Of a DNA stretch of 64,000 nucleotides, positions 1 through 12,322 are shown in pieces (within the stretch, counting starts at the first letter, position 1; each line of letters starts with the position of its first letter). Source of the DNA: Sipunculus nudus. Its lineage: Eukaryota > Annelida > Sipuncula > Golfingiida > Sipunculidae. The stretch lies in the NCBI GenBank assembly GCA_026874595.1, contig CM049306.1, forward strand, positions 59,588,019 through 59,652,018, written 5' to 3'. Made by a program: the position numbers and the translations under genes. A model generated the notes under the pieces. The model saw only the letters and a program-made list of their open reading frames with translations, did not search any database and had not been told where the DNA came from.

Positions 1-347
1 GAGTGTACGCACTTTTATATTATCAGGTATGCATGTTTCACATTTTATTGTATAGCAGGTGAATTGATGCTCATTGTACTGTATATTATGATTCTTCCCA
101 ATTGTTATTATCTTGTACAATTAACGCTTGAGATACTCTCTGTTAAAGAAACTGTTGGTAATAATATTTGTCAGTGTTTCTGATCTAAGGCGTAATTAAA
201 CTGTGTATGTCTTTACGGTTTCGTATAAGAATTAATACCAGTGTTATTAATGTTGATTCATGGTATTATAGGAATCATCATATATGTATTTGCATAAATA
301 TTGTATTGTATTGTGTTATGTGAATTAGTCTGTTTTCCAACTTTTCC

Positions 348-350
<3 letters not shown>

Positions 351-389
<39 letters not shown>
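351..389. repeat. (TA)n microsatellite
   Basis: Pure TA. Nearby (CA)n at 521-569 gives way to a short TA stretch. Nothing else is seen in 1-1228. Confidence 0.9.
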
Positions 390-392
<3 letters not shown>

Positions 393-518
393 ATAAAAGT
401 GACATGGCAGACATTTCTCTTACAGAGTTACGCACTCTTATTTGAAGAATAAAGACAGTGCATTTTTGTTTACTGAACACGTGACAGCCGAACACGACAC
501 CCTGAGGAGGGAGCCCTG

Positions 519-520
<2 letters not shown>

Positions 521-569
<49 letters not shown>
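521..569. repeat. (CA)n microsatellite
   Basis: Pure AC repeat of about 24 units. Confidence 0.9.
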
Positions 570-576
<7 letters not shown>

Positions 577-1228
577 GTATATATATATAATACAGACAAC
601 ACACTTATTCACTATAAATGTAATACAATGTTAATATCGCAATACGCTACTAAATATCGCAATATATTGTAATACGGTACGAAATTTGTGTTATTATAAT
701 ATTTATTTTTATTATTTATTATATCCAAGGAGGCCATGTTTTCACCAGTGTCTGTATGTTTTTATTTCGTTTGTTTGTTTGCTGATCCTGTAGGAGTGTT
801 TGCCTTAGTTTAGATGTGCGGGTACGCTCATTACTATGGTTGCCTTTTGTTCACGAGGGTTTCTCGGGATATTCGTGAAAGGGGAACTAACGTGGAAATA
901 AAGCCTTCGTTGACAGGAGGTCCCATAGTTGAAGCCATAGTTTAATAGTAATAGATGACAATATGAATAAAATTAGATCGTTTGTTCAAAGATTTATATT
1001 TTTAATGTTATCAGATCTTTCAAATTGTCTGTCATTAATGAACAATATTTTAGTTAATAAGATTTTGTGCACATAAAATACTATATAATTTATTCACACG
1101 ATAATGGTTATACTCTGTGTAAAGGTATTTTGTGTTGTGAGATCATGATAATGGAACCCTCAAGAACCTTTGAAAAGTGAAAATCGCGAAAAAAATATGA
1201 AGCCAACCACAGTATAATCAGTGATCAC

Positions 1229-1405
1229 CTGGTCGCCAGAGACGTCGAACTCGTGGAATATTCCCCTGACGGCATCCCCCTGGAAGTTAAACATGAACCC
1301 GACTCCCTCGAACTCCTCGGCGGAGATGGAGTTTGAGCCATCCTCGTCCAGCAGGTCGAACACCGTCCGGGAGTGGCGGTAGATAAACTGTTTCTCTTCG
1401 TTATC
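1229..1405 (-). CDS. EFCAB9: EFCAB9 exon 3, second and third EF-hands
   Basis: Acceptor TACTCCCAG/GATAAC at 1406, reading DNEEKQFIYRHSRTVFDLL. The best donor is CAG/GTGATC at 1228, which cuts the last EF loop after Asp-Gln. The frame stays open to about 1160 but loses similarity, so the donor choice is moderately sure. The preceding intron is about 6.5 kb. Confidence 0.82.
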
Positions 1406-4161
1406 CTGGGAGTATAAAGACAGAGACATACAAGCATTTTTAAACAGGTAATGTGAATGAAAGTTAAGTTTTAAATTCAGTTTTTAAAAGAAACAGTCCA
1501 GGAAATATAATTCAAAAAGGTAACCCTACCGGGAAATCGGAACACTGACCACATGGCACTGACTTCGCTACATTATCAAAGTCACATTTCAAATATATAA
1601 AAATATAATTGTCGGCTTTATTGTTGGTTTTTTTATTGACACACATGCGCACACAGTATTTTCACTCTATATAACATTGATTTTACACACACTTTCACTT
1701 GATTTTTTTCACGTCCACCTATACATGCTATCCTCTTAATCGAGTACACACACACACACACACACATACGCGTATAAGCGTACAAAAGAAGACCTTACTT
1801 ACACACTATATTTCCGAGGACTGACAGTTCCGCTAGAGTTAGCAAGAAAAGCTATTGAGATCCTAAACACTTAGGTTACGCATGTTTCCTCGCACACTTT
1901 ACTTTAGAAAAAGGCTGGTTAGACCTGACGAGAACAATACGTTGACTTGGCGCATAACGTGCGAGGACAACCGGCGAGGGTATTCAGTTTGTGTCATGTC
2001 TTCATGACATAGCGAGCATCTACTAATCAGCATTACAAGCAAACTTGGTTTAAACATATTTATTTGTAACAGGATTACGGAAGTGGCCAATCAGGCTAAT
2101 GTGCGTCATTTTCTGTAGATATATGTAACTCAAGGTTATACAAGACATCACAGTAGAAATAAAAGTACATTAAGTATGTGAAAACATAATATGTTCAGAT
2201 TAATGTTGTAATTCTATGTAAATTGTTACGGAACCTAATATCAACAGATCACGTATGCGTGATGAACATAAATTTTGTCAAGGAGATTTTAAAAAATCAG
2301 ATTCTGTAACACCAGGCAGCGTGAAATGTCTAGGGGGATTTAAGACGTCAGTGGTTTTTTGTTAACAAATAACTATAATTTATTCTTAAAACAACCCTAA
2401 CATTACAATACACTAAATGAAGAAAATTACAAAGTATAACAGCAGTATATCAACAAGTCAATACAATAAACAAAGAGCACAGTACCTGGATACCACCACT
2501 GTCACAGCGATAAGTCCTTTAAAATGTATAAACTTGGCGAACAGTTCACACGAATTCTCTCGGAGAATAACAGTCCAATGTAACGCTCTTGTAACAGTTC
2601 AGAAAGTAAACTTGAGGCAGGCAGCATTAAATTATATAGAGTTAGTAATAGAAGAATCCCTGAAATTACTGGATAATCGGATTGGTCCCACAAACTGACA
2701 TACACATGTCTGTGTCCGCTGGAATATTCTCTCACCTCTCTCTCGGCTCTAAAACACAGCCCCCTATTTATAACTTCTCGCCCCAAGCCGAGAATTTTCC
2801 ACTTCTCGAACAGTCTAAAGAATCTATCACAGCACACACGTTTAAAGAACATACCAGAACAACGAATGCCGTGTCTCAACATATTAGGGTTCACACGTGA
2901 GCTCGCCCCGGCTTGGCCAGGCGAGAAAGCCCCAAGCTAGCATGACAACGAGAGTTCAACCAGTACGGATTAAACTGAGAGTGCAATACCCGGCCAGGCG
3001 AGGCAGCCACAACACGAGCCACGCCCGTGTCACACAACAAAAAAGACATCTGTAAGACTTGTGCACACAATAAAAAGGGCACCTGTAACAAAATTCATAA
3101 TCTTCACCAAAATGAAACAAGACGATTAGAAAGAAATCAATTAATAATATAACAATATTATGATGTAACATGCTTTCATGATACAATAAGTTGAAAGCAC
3201 AAATACAAACGATAAACATATATTTACATATATTTACACTGGATGGAAAGATTAATAATTTTTTTCATGTAAAACGTTTTGTGTCTATTATAAACTTTAG
3301 AACCTAGCTGCTCACAGTTTTTCTTGACAGATCATAGGGTATATCTATCATGTAGATAAAAAAATATTTTTTTTTTCATGCTTACTCCTGGAACCCATGG
3401 TAATATAAGGTTCTAATTCTAACTTCTCATGATATAAATAAGATCTGATACCGCTAAACAGGTTGGATAACCAGTTTAAAAATATTATCGAGCACCAGGC
3501 TTACACATACACACACACTTTTCTAACCATCTTGCAAAGCTCTCAATAGATGGCGCTGTCATACACACACAAAACAAATTTCAAGCAAAACGTTCTTTCT
3601 GAGGACTTGCAAGAAACTTTCCCCAGCATAGTTTTCCCAGCTTTTTAAATGCTTTAAAATGATTTAACAGCTTTCATTTGCGAGGACCTATGTGTAAATC
3701 CTCACAGGATGAAAAAAGTCCTCGCGCGTTTGGTCTGCAGTCAATATCGTGTCCCCTTAAGTTCAGTTATACAAACACACACACACGGTATTCATACATA
3801 TTTTAGCGATGTGGCCTACGGTAATGCGACAGGGAAAACTAGTCATTAAATGAAAATTAATACCGCTGGGTATATAATCACGGTCATTTATACAAGCCAA
3901 AAAAAATGAAGATAAAGAACTGTATAATATTAATTGTACATTAACACAATTGTTTAAAGCAAGGGATATATTTATGTAACGGTGATCACTAATCTTTACA
4001 GCCATAGGTCCGCAAGGTGACGAAACGACTTAATATTAATTATTTGTTCTAGTTTATCAAGAGTGATATAGTCAGATGTGCAAATTGCAGTGATAATCCG
4101 ATTCCGGGAGGTCACTCCCAAAGAGGACATTTCATAAACACGTGTGATATGTGTACCCTAT

Positions 4162-4219
<58 letters not shown>

Positions 4220-5022
4220 GGAATCACGAGGAAAACAAGTGCACGGACTTTGGCATATCATAATATCTGGATTTGGCTGGTATCTGGGGATCTTATAAGT
4301 AGGCCAGATGTCACGACACACACCTGTTAAATAACACATGATTGCCGTTACACTGTTACCTGGACCGCACTTCGAAATCTTAATCCATATCACCGACTAG
4401 CCATCTAAATATTTACGCGGTAACATACGTGTAACATGGTTTCCGAGTTGGACACTGTTGATATGTAACATGAGGACTGAATCCAAATTCTGATAAAAAA
4501 ATTTAAATCTGAACTTACAAAGAACCCCCCCCCCCCCGTGAGAGACATGAAATTTAACAGCACTTGGCAGAATATCTTGTTTAATCAAAACCAGTTGTGA
4601 CACCGAAATCTACAAGATACGAGTTGTTAATTGTAGGTGCCTCGAAACACCTGTATGCACATATACAAAAAGGGGGAATTCGATAATGGACCCTATTTGA
4701 ATCTGCAGACTACCAGAACATATTGTAATCAGGGGCGTCAATATAACCCCCCCCCCTCCACTTTTTGGCAAGGGCGGGGGGGGGGGGGGTGGTCAATCTA
4801 TAACCCCGCTATTCAGAGAATATCTATATATTGCAAATGAAGTATATTAATAATTAAAAATGGTTTCATTTATGAGTTCACTATGAAATATTATATTTGA
4901 ACCTAGTTTAGAGTTAACTTATATTTGAGAAATAATAGTTTATTTTCTAAAACCTTACACTTAATTGTAAGATATTTGAAATGTGATGAAGTATATATTT
5001 GAAATATGTCATACAGATGCTA

Positions 5023-5082
<60 letters not shown>

Positions 5083-6396
5083 GTATATTTATTTATTTAT
5101 TTATGCGAGTGTGCGTGTGTGTTTACATGTGTGCGCGAGTCACCCCCTCCCCCCCCCCCCCCCCCAACCCTGGAAGATAAATTGACGCCAATTGTGTGAC
5201 CAAGAATTACCTTTTTGTGACTTTTGTATAACAGTTATCCTCAGACCACGACAGACCGGTCTTAAATGAAAGATTGGATCCAACGTTCACAATTTCATCC
5301 TAATTCTATATAGCTCTGCCTATGGGTGTCGAATGAAACCTGACGATTAATCGGTTTGACATTGACCTTTATTCATCAGTGGGAAATACCAGCTTTGTAT
5401 TATGGTATTTCTAAAAGAGTTGGTAAGATATATGGGTTTAGTTTAATAAGAATTGAAAAGTTCTAGCCATTTCTTTCATTGCATCTCACCTTTCGAAATG
5501 GATGTCAGTTTTAAATAAAGTTGTTATAAATTAATGGCAGGTTTCTTCTGGCTGATCATATATACACGCCTGTGAAAGTTCATTTTCATGATGTTAACTT
5601 TCATTAGCACTATATACCTTTTATTCAAACCAAAATTTGACAGCGAAATATTCAAATCTTTGTTCCGACGGATCAAATTTTTATAATTGTTTATAGACTC
5701 ACTGATTATGGTAAAATAAGATGTTCGGGTTTTGACCATCTATTTTGTGGAATTAAGGTCCTAGTCCATCCATCCATCGAGGATTTGCCACATCTTTAAC
5801 AAAAAAAAATGTGTCATGTCAGGTGTTATCCGCTCCGCAACTTATAAAAATATCGTTGCTTAATTATATTTATCTGGGCTTATTTCGCCACTACATTAGG
5901 CATCAAGATTTAAAGGAATCATGGCTTGACCCATAAACAACGTTTCAATGATATTGAGCGAAGGTCATGTGAAGTGAAATTAACATGGTTTTGTCTGCAC
6001 TGGAAGACTCGACTGATCAAAACCAGCTGTGACACGGAAATTTACAAGCTACAAGTTGTCCATTTCAGTCCCTGGACACACCTGGCGATCTCTCATAAAT
6101 TATGCTCTCGGGAAAATGGTCGCGATAACTTCTCCGTAATTACCCGGGTATTTTAGAAGTTGATGCCTACCGCAGAGTAAATAATATTTCCTGCGCTTGC
6201 CGTTTTTTACCTAAAAGAAACGGAATTATTTGCGATGAATCTTGAATTATGAACCCGCGAGCAACTTTTACATAAAATTTTATGACTAATTAACGTGGGT
6301 CACAGCAGTGAATTAAGTACAGTGCGAAACGCGGGTATACACAATTTTTATCATCTGGAAAGACTTGGGCATATATGTGTGAAAGTGTTTTGTGTA

Positions 6397-6454
<58 letters not shown>

Positions 6455-7815
6455 TTGTGAGTGTGTGTGTATGTTTTAATGAAATTTTCAGGGCCACGGA
6501 AGAATCGATTAGATGTTGGTGTGGATCCGTCTCATGAAGAATATGTTCCAGGAATATTAACAAATGTACAGTCACATATGCACGAATGAACCTGGGAATA
6601 TATATATATAAGGGCAGAATAAAATAATGCAAACACTTTTTGGGGAGCATTACACAATAAGGACCAACCACATGGCAGAGGCCTGCATTTCTTAAAATGC
6701 ATATTTTCTAGTTGAGTCCTCGGCTCCCATGATCGCGTTTCCGCACAAACTACCAGTGAAGATTTCTTAATAAATAAATAAATATTCCAAATCTGCTTTA
6801 TCCAGACTGACACACAAACGTTGCGTGCTCAGTCTCAGTCCAATCCCACGCCCAATAAATTCTGCTAATGATACTGCGCTTGATGGAGATAGCGCCGACA
6901 ACGCCCCATCTCACAATCTTTAGTTTCCCAATAATTGTGTATCCCGTAGTCAACAAGGGACCTTCAGGGAATCGAGACCTTTTCTTTTTCTGTCTCCTGT
7001 ATAAATGTACCGAAATAAATAAATAATATAAATAAATAAAATTGGTGAAAGTCTGCCCAGTGTGCTTAACGATTACGATTTTTTTTTCTTCCAACGGTGG
7101 TGTCACGTTTGAAATCATCCTTGTGAAAACATATTAAAGTATGCATTTAACTATTGAAATGAACAAGAGGACCTATTATAATGCACATAGCACGATGGTT
7201 TTTTTGCATTTAATAGCATTTGTGTAATCTTGGTCGGCACAATAGAAAAAAATTACCTGGGTCTTTTTAACCAAGGAGTGGACCGAATTGCGATCGGATG
7301 CTGGTAATGGCTCTTAGCATGGTGTTGATACTTTGAGGGATGATGAGGGTGTACACAAAAATCAACCCCCATCATCCTACTTAATATGCTGACTGACCCC
7401 TCGCACCGTTTCGGCCCTCTGACATTAGAGAGTGTACGACCAGCGTCAGGTTTTCAGGTCTTCTATGAGTGCGTACTAAGTCGTGCAGGCCTATTAGGCT
7501 AACTGGCAACCAGCGATACGTTCCTAGAACGCCACATCGTGTAACGTGAAAATGCTCAGTGACATAATCTCTCTATATGAAAATATGATAACATCTTATT
7601 ATCCGCGGGGATATGTAATAATGCAAAATATATAAATATATGAAAAAAATATCATTGGGTTTTACACAATATTTAAAAATTTTTAAATTAATTGGTTTGC
7701 GACATTCATAAATCTAACCTATACGTCACACATAATCAGTCGAAAACAATAAGTATAAACCTTTGATTCGCTCAGGATTGGATGAAAGAAATGTAAATGT
7801 ACAAGCTGTCATACA

Positions 7816-7847
<32 letters not shown>

Positions 7848-9084
7848 GGTTGAGCGCAGAGCAATGAGATCAGAGAGGACACTGTTATTTATAGCACTGC
7901 AGACGTAAAACGCCCATGCAGGCATATCTGACCTTGATAGCTATCAGAATACAAATAAGGAGGTAGAATTCGTCGAAGTCTATCTCTCCTGACCCGTCCA
8001 CGTCGAGGGTGTCGAACACCTTATATATCTGATCTCTGGTCAGGTCGGTCGCGTGCTTCATGAAGTGATAGAACTGGACATCTGTAAATTAACAAGACCC
8101 TTTATCAAGCTGATACGTAACGTATAAGCATACATCTTTACATGTATAACGAAAGCAATATAATCGACCGTATGAAGGATGATCATTATACAAATCTCAT
8201 ATATATATAATATAATTCCTGATAGGCTTCCACTATATACCTTTCTATAAATAATATATTGATATTTTATCATTTGTTTAAGTGAGGAAAAATAAGTGTC
8301 ATTTCTTTACTTTTATTTCTTTACGTATTGAGTGTACACAACGTCATAAGGCCCCCTAACAAATTTCCCAAATTTAGGTTCATCATAAACATACATAGAT
8401 CAGTTAGAACATGAAGTGAACCCACAAAAAATGTGGGTTCAATGCCTAACAAGCTTAAACTATATACTGATATAAATAATATACAATGGTATTTCATAAG
8501 TTAGAAATGTGCAGTAAAAATGTGTGACTTCTTGACTTATTTTTCTGGACGTGTTACGCGACGTCATTGACAAAAATACCAAAAGTGGGTTCACTTTGCA
8601 CAAAATAAATATGGGTTCACCGACAGAAATGTGGAAATTCGTAAAAAATAAGAATGTGGGTTCACTAGCTGAATGTCTATTAGACACTGAACCCGCATTT
8701 TTCTGCAAAAAAATGTGGGTTCACTTGTTGTTTTAGCCCCTTGAAGTTCATCCGCATTTCTATACCATTTCTAGTTATAAACAATATTATTTGACACATT
8801 GACTTTACACACTGGGGCAAATGCAAAAAAAAAATTTCCAAACTTTATACTGATGATGGTGATATAAATAATTTATAAAAATAATGGTGACATATCATAA
8901 GTCTTAACAGTATTAACCACGGCTCTACAGAATATGTTAGATAAATCTCACCGTTCATGCCCTGACATTCGTGAATGTCCAGCCAATTGAAATATTCGAA
9001 AAGTAATCGAACCACTTTAGCGGAAAGCAGACTGTAATTCTTATCAAGGTGAAGGTAGTTCAGAATCTCCGATTTTATCTTCAT
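1229..9084 (-). CDS. EFCAB9: EFCAB9-like EF-hand protein, three exons, C-terminus missing
   Basis: Predicted calcium-binding EF-hand protein; in mammals EFCAB9 is a cytoplasmic partner of the sperm CatSper channel and acts with CATSPERZ in calcium and pH sensing. Exons are 9084-8952, 8081-7933 and 1405-1229; their phases join cleanly to give 153 residues. Recognition rests on the start (MKIKSEILNYLHLDK), FYHFMKHATDL, GEIDFDEFYLLICIL and FIYRHSRTVFDLLDEDG, which follow vertebrate EFCAB9 in order and spacing. EF loops: DVDGSGEIDFDE (canonical) near residues 72-83, DEDGSNSISAEE near 115-126, and DVSGDQ, cut by the exon end. Mammalian proteins are about 190-200 residues, so roughly 40 C-terminal residues are missing, either left of the window or in an exon I could not recognise. 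An in-frame ATG lies upstream at 9144, but homology favours 9084. It lies downstream of the CRAL-TRIO gene on the same strand. The assignment is from remembered family sequence, not a search. Confidence 0.88.
2224..3090 (-). repeat. Solo LTR, 867 bp, with 4-bp target duplication
   Basis: Ends TGTTAC...GTAACA form an inverted pair; AAAT flanks both sides (2220-2223 and 3091-3094). On the minus strand a TATA box TATAAATAGG lies near 2763-2772. No internal coding region is attached, so it is a recombination remnant. It is unlike the Gmr1-like LTR and lies in EFCAB9 intron 2. A second copy is at 42745-43558. Confidence 0.8.
4164..4216. repeat. (TA)n microsatellite
   Basis: Pure TA inside EFCAB9 intron 2. 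Confidence 0.9.
4730..5192. mobile_element. hAT-like MITE with internal (TA)n, copy 1
   Basis: The left end CAGGGGCGTCAATATA and the inverted right end TAAATTGACGCC share GGCGTCAATnTA. Internal blocks are cttttggcaaggg, gtttcatttatgagtt, a (TA)n tract (5028-5075) and a C-run. Relatives are at 56342-56788 and around the Tc1 element. The CAGGGGCG start resembles hAT ends; this is inference. Confidence 0.6.
6400..6451. repeat. (TA)n microsatellite followed by (TG)n
   Basis: Pure AT, then acatttgtgagtgtgtgtg. Confidence 0.9.
7818..7846. repeat. Poly-C run, 29 bases
   Basis: Uninterrupted C. Exact length is likely to be unreliable in any assembly. Confidence 0.9.
7933..8081 (-). CDS. EFCAB9: EFCAB9 exon 2, canonical EF-hand
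   Basis: Acceptor TTTACAG/ATGTCC and donor CAAG/GTCAGA. The 149 bases complete the split Asp codon and give 50 codons ending in Lys at phase 0. The loop DVDGSGEIDFDE has acidic or polar ligands at positions 1, 3, 5 and 12. GC content is higher than in the flanking introns. Confidence 0.88.
8413..8725. repeat. Cluster of TGTGGGTTCACT motifs in both orientations
   Basis: Seven copies: inverted at 8413 and 8697, direct at about 8431, 8584, 8611, 8653 and 8713. The two outer pairs can form hairpins. It lies in EFCAB9 intron 1. Confidence 0.7.
8952..9084 (-). CDS. EFCAB9: EFCAB9 exon 1
   Basis: ATG at 9084-9082, 44 codons plus one base. The donor is AACG/GTGAGA, with GT at 8951-8950. It encodes the N-terminal helix region ending in LDIHECQGMN. 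Confidence 0.85.
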
Positions 9085-12000
9085 GTTGACAAGTTGGTTG
9101 TACAAACAGATGTGTCGTTCATGACATTGAATCGAAACGCACACACCTTGACGTTTCCTTCATGTGACGTCATACAGTAATTTCGTCATAATGAGGATGA
9201 CGTAATGAAATGAGCGCAGTAGGTTATTATTCCATAATTTTATTCAAAGATCTTTTGTGATGTCCTTCAAACTGATGGTAATTATTGCTCACGCTGATTC
9301 CTTTACTTGTGATTAAAAATCCCTAGTTTAATACTTAAATCGACAGTCTAATCCACAGTAAGGTACACATCTAAAAAGTAGGCCTTATTAATTTTTTTAT
9401 GCTTTCATTTTTGGTTTGGCACACATTTTTTTTCACCAAAAATACAAATAGCAAATTGCAAATTTAATTGGTGAGAGAGCATTAAGATACTCGGTTGAAT
9501 TTTCTTTAAATGATTTTTTAAACGGAACATGAAAACAGGTCAACAATTAAAGACATCTCTTCACATTCAACATGAAATGGACATGGCAGGGAACATTTAT
9601 GACGTCATTGTAGACATTACGTAGGAAAGAGGCATCCATAACGACGGAACCTATCAAAATTTGTTTATAATGTTCACATATTCTAGGATCTGTTGCATTA
9701 AGGTGTCTTTAAAAGCAATACTGGTGACTAAAGCCAAGGGCGATGTGTATGTCACTATAGTTACCATTATGGCATCACAATTGTTACAATGGTATTTAGG
9801 CCTGTTACTGGGCATAAGTCCAGTAAATGTTATTGCAACAGACATCAAAGGACAAACATGAACATATGTGTCAAACATGTCAACCAGGCGGTAAAGTGAA
9901 TAACACTAATTTTGCATTTACCCCTTTTCTTCCGTAGTGCAAGTTTCGTTCGGCCAGTTTGATCAAAAGATGATTGCAAAAAAACAGGTGGACAGGGGTA
10001 GTGGAAGGGACTACATAGACAAAGGGCCAACAGTAACCCCCACCGCCTCCCTAATGATAAGTTAGACTAGTAATCAATAACAAACGTCGTTTCATTTGGC
10101 AATAAAATCCAGATGAACCAGAAAGTAGTTAAATATAAAATTTCCTTTTTGGTTGGGTGGGGGGGATCTTCTAATACCAAGCCTTTAGTCGCCTATTACT
10201 TTAGTGAGAAAACGTGACCATATATAAGTTTACTGGATTAATCACTAAATTCAATGAGCAACAGCTGACGGAACAGGCTTTATGTTCAAAATACCTCTTT
10301 TAAATTAAATTTTTTAAATTTCAGCCAGATACATCGAACCACACCTGCGATAAATGCCTGATAGTATTCTACAAATACGTGATTGTAGTGAACGTCACAA
10401 GTCCTGTGTCCAAGAAATCTACCTAAGATTTCAGGCCGTTACATTGAACGACTCCTGAGGTTTGTGTGATTTCCACCAAAACAGATCTACAGATCGATGC
10501 CAGGTGAAATATAATGATATACATATACTGCATATTGGAGAGGTTTACAGAACCAGGTAGAGATAATCTTTTAAGCAGGTTCATACATTTCTACAGGGAT
10601 TTTTATAGGAGTCAATTGTTGTCAAGGAATATAATATACAAGGTCTTAGATGTGCATTACGAAAGCTGTTATGACCAAGATCTTATTCCACATTGTAAAG
10701 TACGACAGTATATTCAGTCTGGGAACTAATTATAGAAAACGACCGCAATGGGTTACATATATTTGAACCAGAAGTGAGCGGTGGATAATTCCTTCTTGAA
10801 ACTACTCTTGAACAAAACGAAACGAAATCGACATCTCTGTAAACTGTTGTACAAATTTATTTCCTCCTGCTAAAGAGCTCCTGTATTAAAATACTAAGAT
10901 TGTCAAATGCATGTATATACAAATATTTTAAAAATATATAAAAGAAGTTCGACCATAACCCTCGTTGAGGATGTACATGGACATATCGAACACATGATAT
11001 CAGCGAAAGAAATCAAAAGAAACATTTAAATTAACGTGTATACATTTTCACATACATGATCAGAGATGGCTGACAGTAATAATGCAGTAATAATCTCAGA
11101 GTACCCTCACTCAGTAACATGCATCTCTCAGACATGCCTGTCCAGCATGATACCCTGGGAATTCAGTCATGTTTGTGCTAAATAGAATTAATACGAGGTC
11201 GCATAATTCCTTGTAAATGCTCGAGCTGATGTTTGATTCACATATTTACACATACACCTGATATTGTGGTGCAAGTCGGGTCGATTATGAGGTGATACAA
11301 GTGCCATGGCTCCGTTTTCAGCTTTCAGTTTTCGCGCGTGTACTCATATTTAAGCCTCAGTTGGACTAAGACTGGTTTTTCGTTTTATGTGTTACTGTCC
11401 ATTTCATGTGGCTATCATACAGCAGCCAATCTCTCAGTGGCCCGTCAATTTCTGTCATCAGTTTATCTACAAGAGCAAGCAGATGTACATGAGGATTACA
11501 ATTATATAACAGGCTCACAGTTTAGTTATAAATTACTTGTTTTGTCAATCTTTCGGCGTACCATATTTCGGATTAAATATAGTACACGTGGTCAATATTC
11601 AGGACATCATCCTGAACTTTAGTATCAAATACAACTATGTGAGGTTCAGTACAATGTCAGAAATACAGCTCAATAATATGTCAAAAACAAGAAGATATGC
11701 TATCAGAGAGACTTCACACCTGCAAACTTCCTATGATGTACACTCTATGGAAGATTTATAAATGTGAATTGTAACATTAGAACACTCATTTTACATACAT
11801 TTTACATACATCCATGGCACATATTTTATATATAAATCTAAAGATGATATATATATATACATATATATAAGGTTATTTAATAACGCGCCCGGACTCTTGT
11901 CGGTCTGCAAGTGTAGCTGGCGTTTGGTCGAGAGAATAGCAGGTGCGGATCCAGGATTTAAGAAAAGGGGGGTCAAACCCAGGAGGACTATGATAAAACC

Positions 12001-12201
12001 TAAAAAAAAGGTCCTCAGGTTCGGAAAGGGGTGGGGGGGGGGGGGCCAGCCCGCCCCCCCCCCCCCCCCCGGGGGATCCGCTTCTGCATAGGGAACCGCG
12101 ACTACATTGTCTCCTCGTGTATCTATAAAAATCATTTTTATAGTACAGCCCGCAAACCGATACACTGCTTTCTGGCCACGTCTTATGGATGAAAGACTAA
12201 C
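9085..12201. other. Gap between EFCAB9 and the CRAL-TRIO exons
   Basis: Must hold the CRAL-TRIO last exon and 3' end and the EFCAB9 promoter. Apart from the MITE at 11940-12086 I see no exon with a convincing frame, no terminator-like signal and no clear repeat. Confidence 0.5.
11940..12086. mobile_element. Short copy of the CAGTGGCGGATCC MITE
   Basis: Ends CAGGTGCGGATCC and GGATCCGCTTCTG; shares the aaacccaggaggac and ggtcctcagg phrases with 50719-50927. It lies just past CRAL-TRIO exon 5. Confidence 0.75.
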
Positions 12202-12322
12202 CTGTGAGTTCCCGGATGGTGCCGGCATGTGGCCCCAGGTATCCATCAGGGTGATATTCGCGGGGTAAACATTTATGTTCAATGCTAGAACGAAGGCTTT
12301 CTAGGCTGTCGTGGAGGAAAAG
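12202..12322 (-). CDS. CRAL-TRIO gene exon 5
   Basis: Acceptor TGTTTCAG/CTTTTC and donor ACAG/GTTAGT. It reads LFLHDSLESLRSSIEHKCLP and then EYHPDGYLGPHAG, the C-terminal edge of the domain. It ends at phase 1, so at least one more exon is expected. Confidence 0.85.

Noticed and set aside
391..672. Open frames across (CA)n and (TA)n tracts
   Set aside because: They translate only microsatellite (poly Thr-His, Ile-Tyr) with no conserved sequence; the same holds for the frames at 4112, 4983, 6295, 17655, 37331 and 42678.
11040..11165. Candidate last exon of the CRAL-TRIO gene on the minus strand (acceptor-like gaattcccag)
   Set aside because: The frame gives about a dozen residues and a stop without family resemblance; too weak to annotate.
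11791..12282. 163-codon minus-strand frame
   Set aside because: It reads across exon 5 in the wrong frame and through the poly-G/poly-C MITE.
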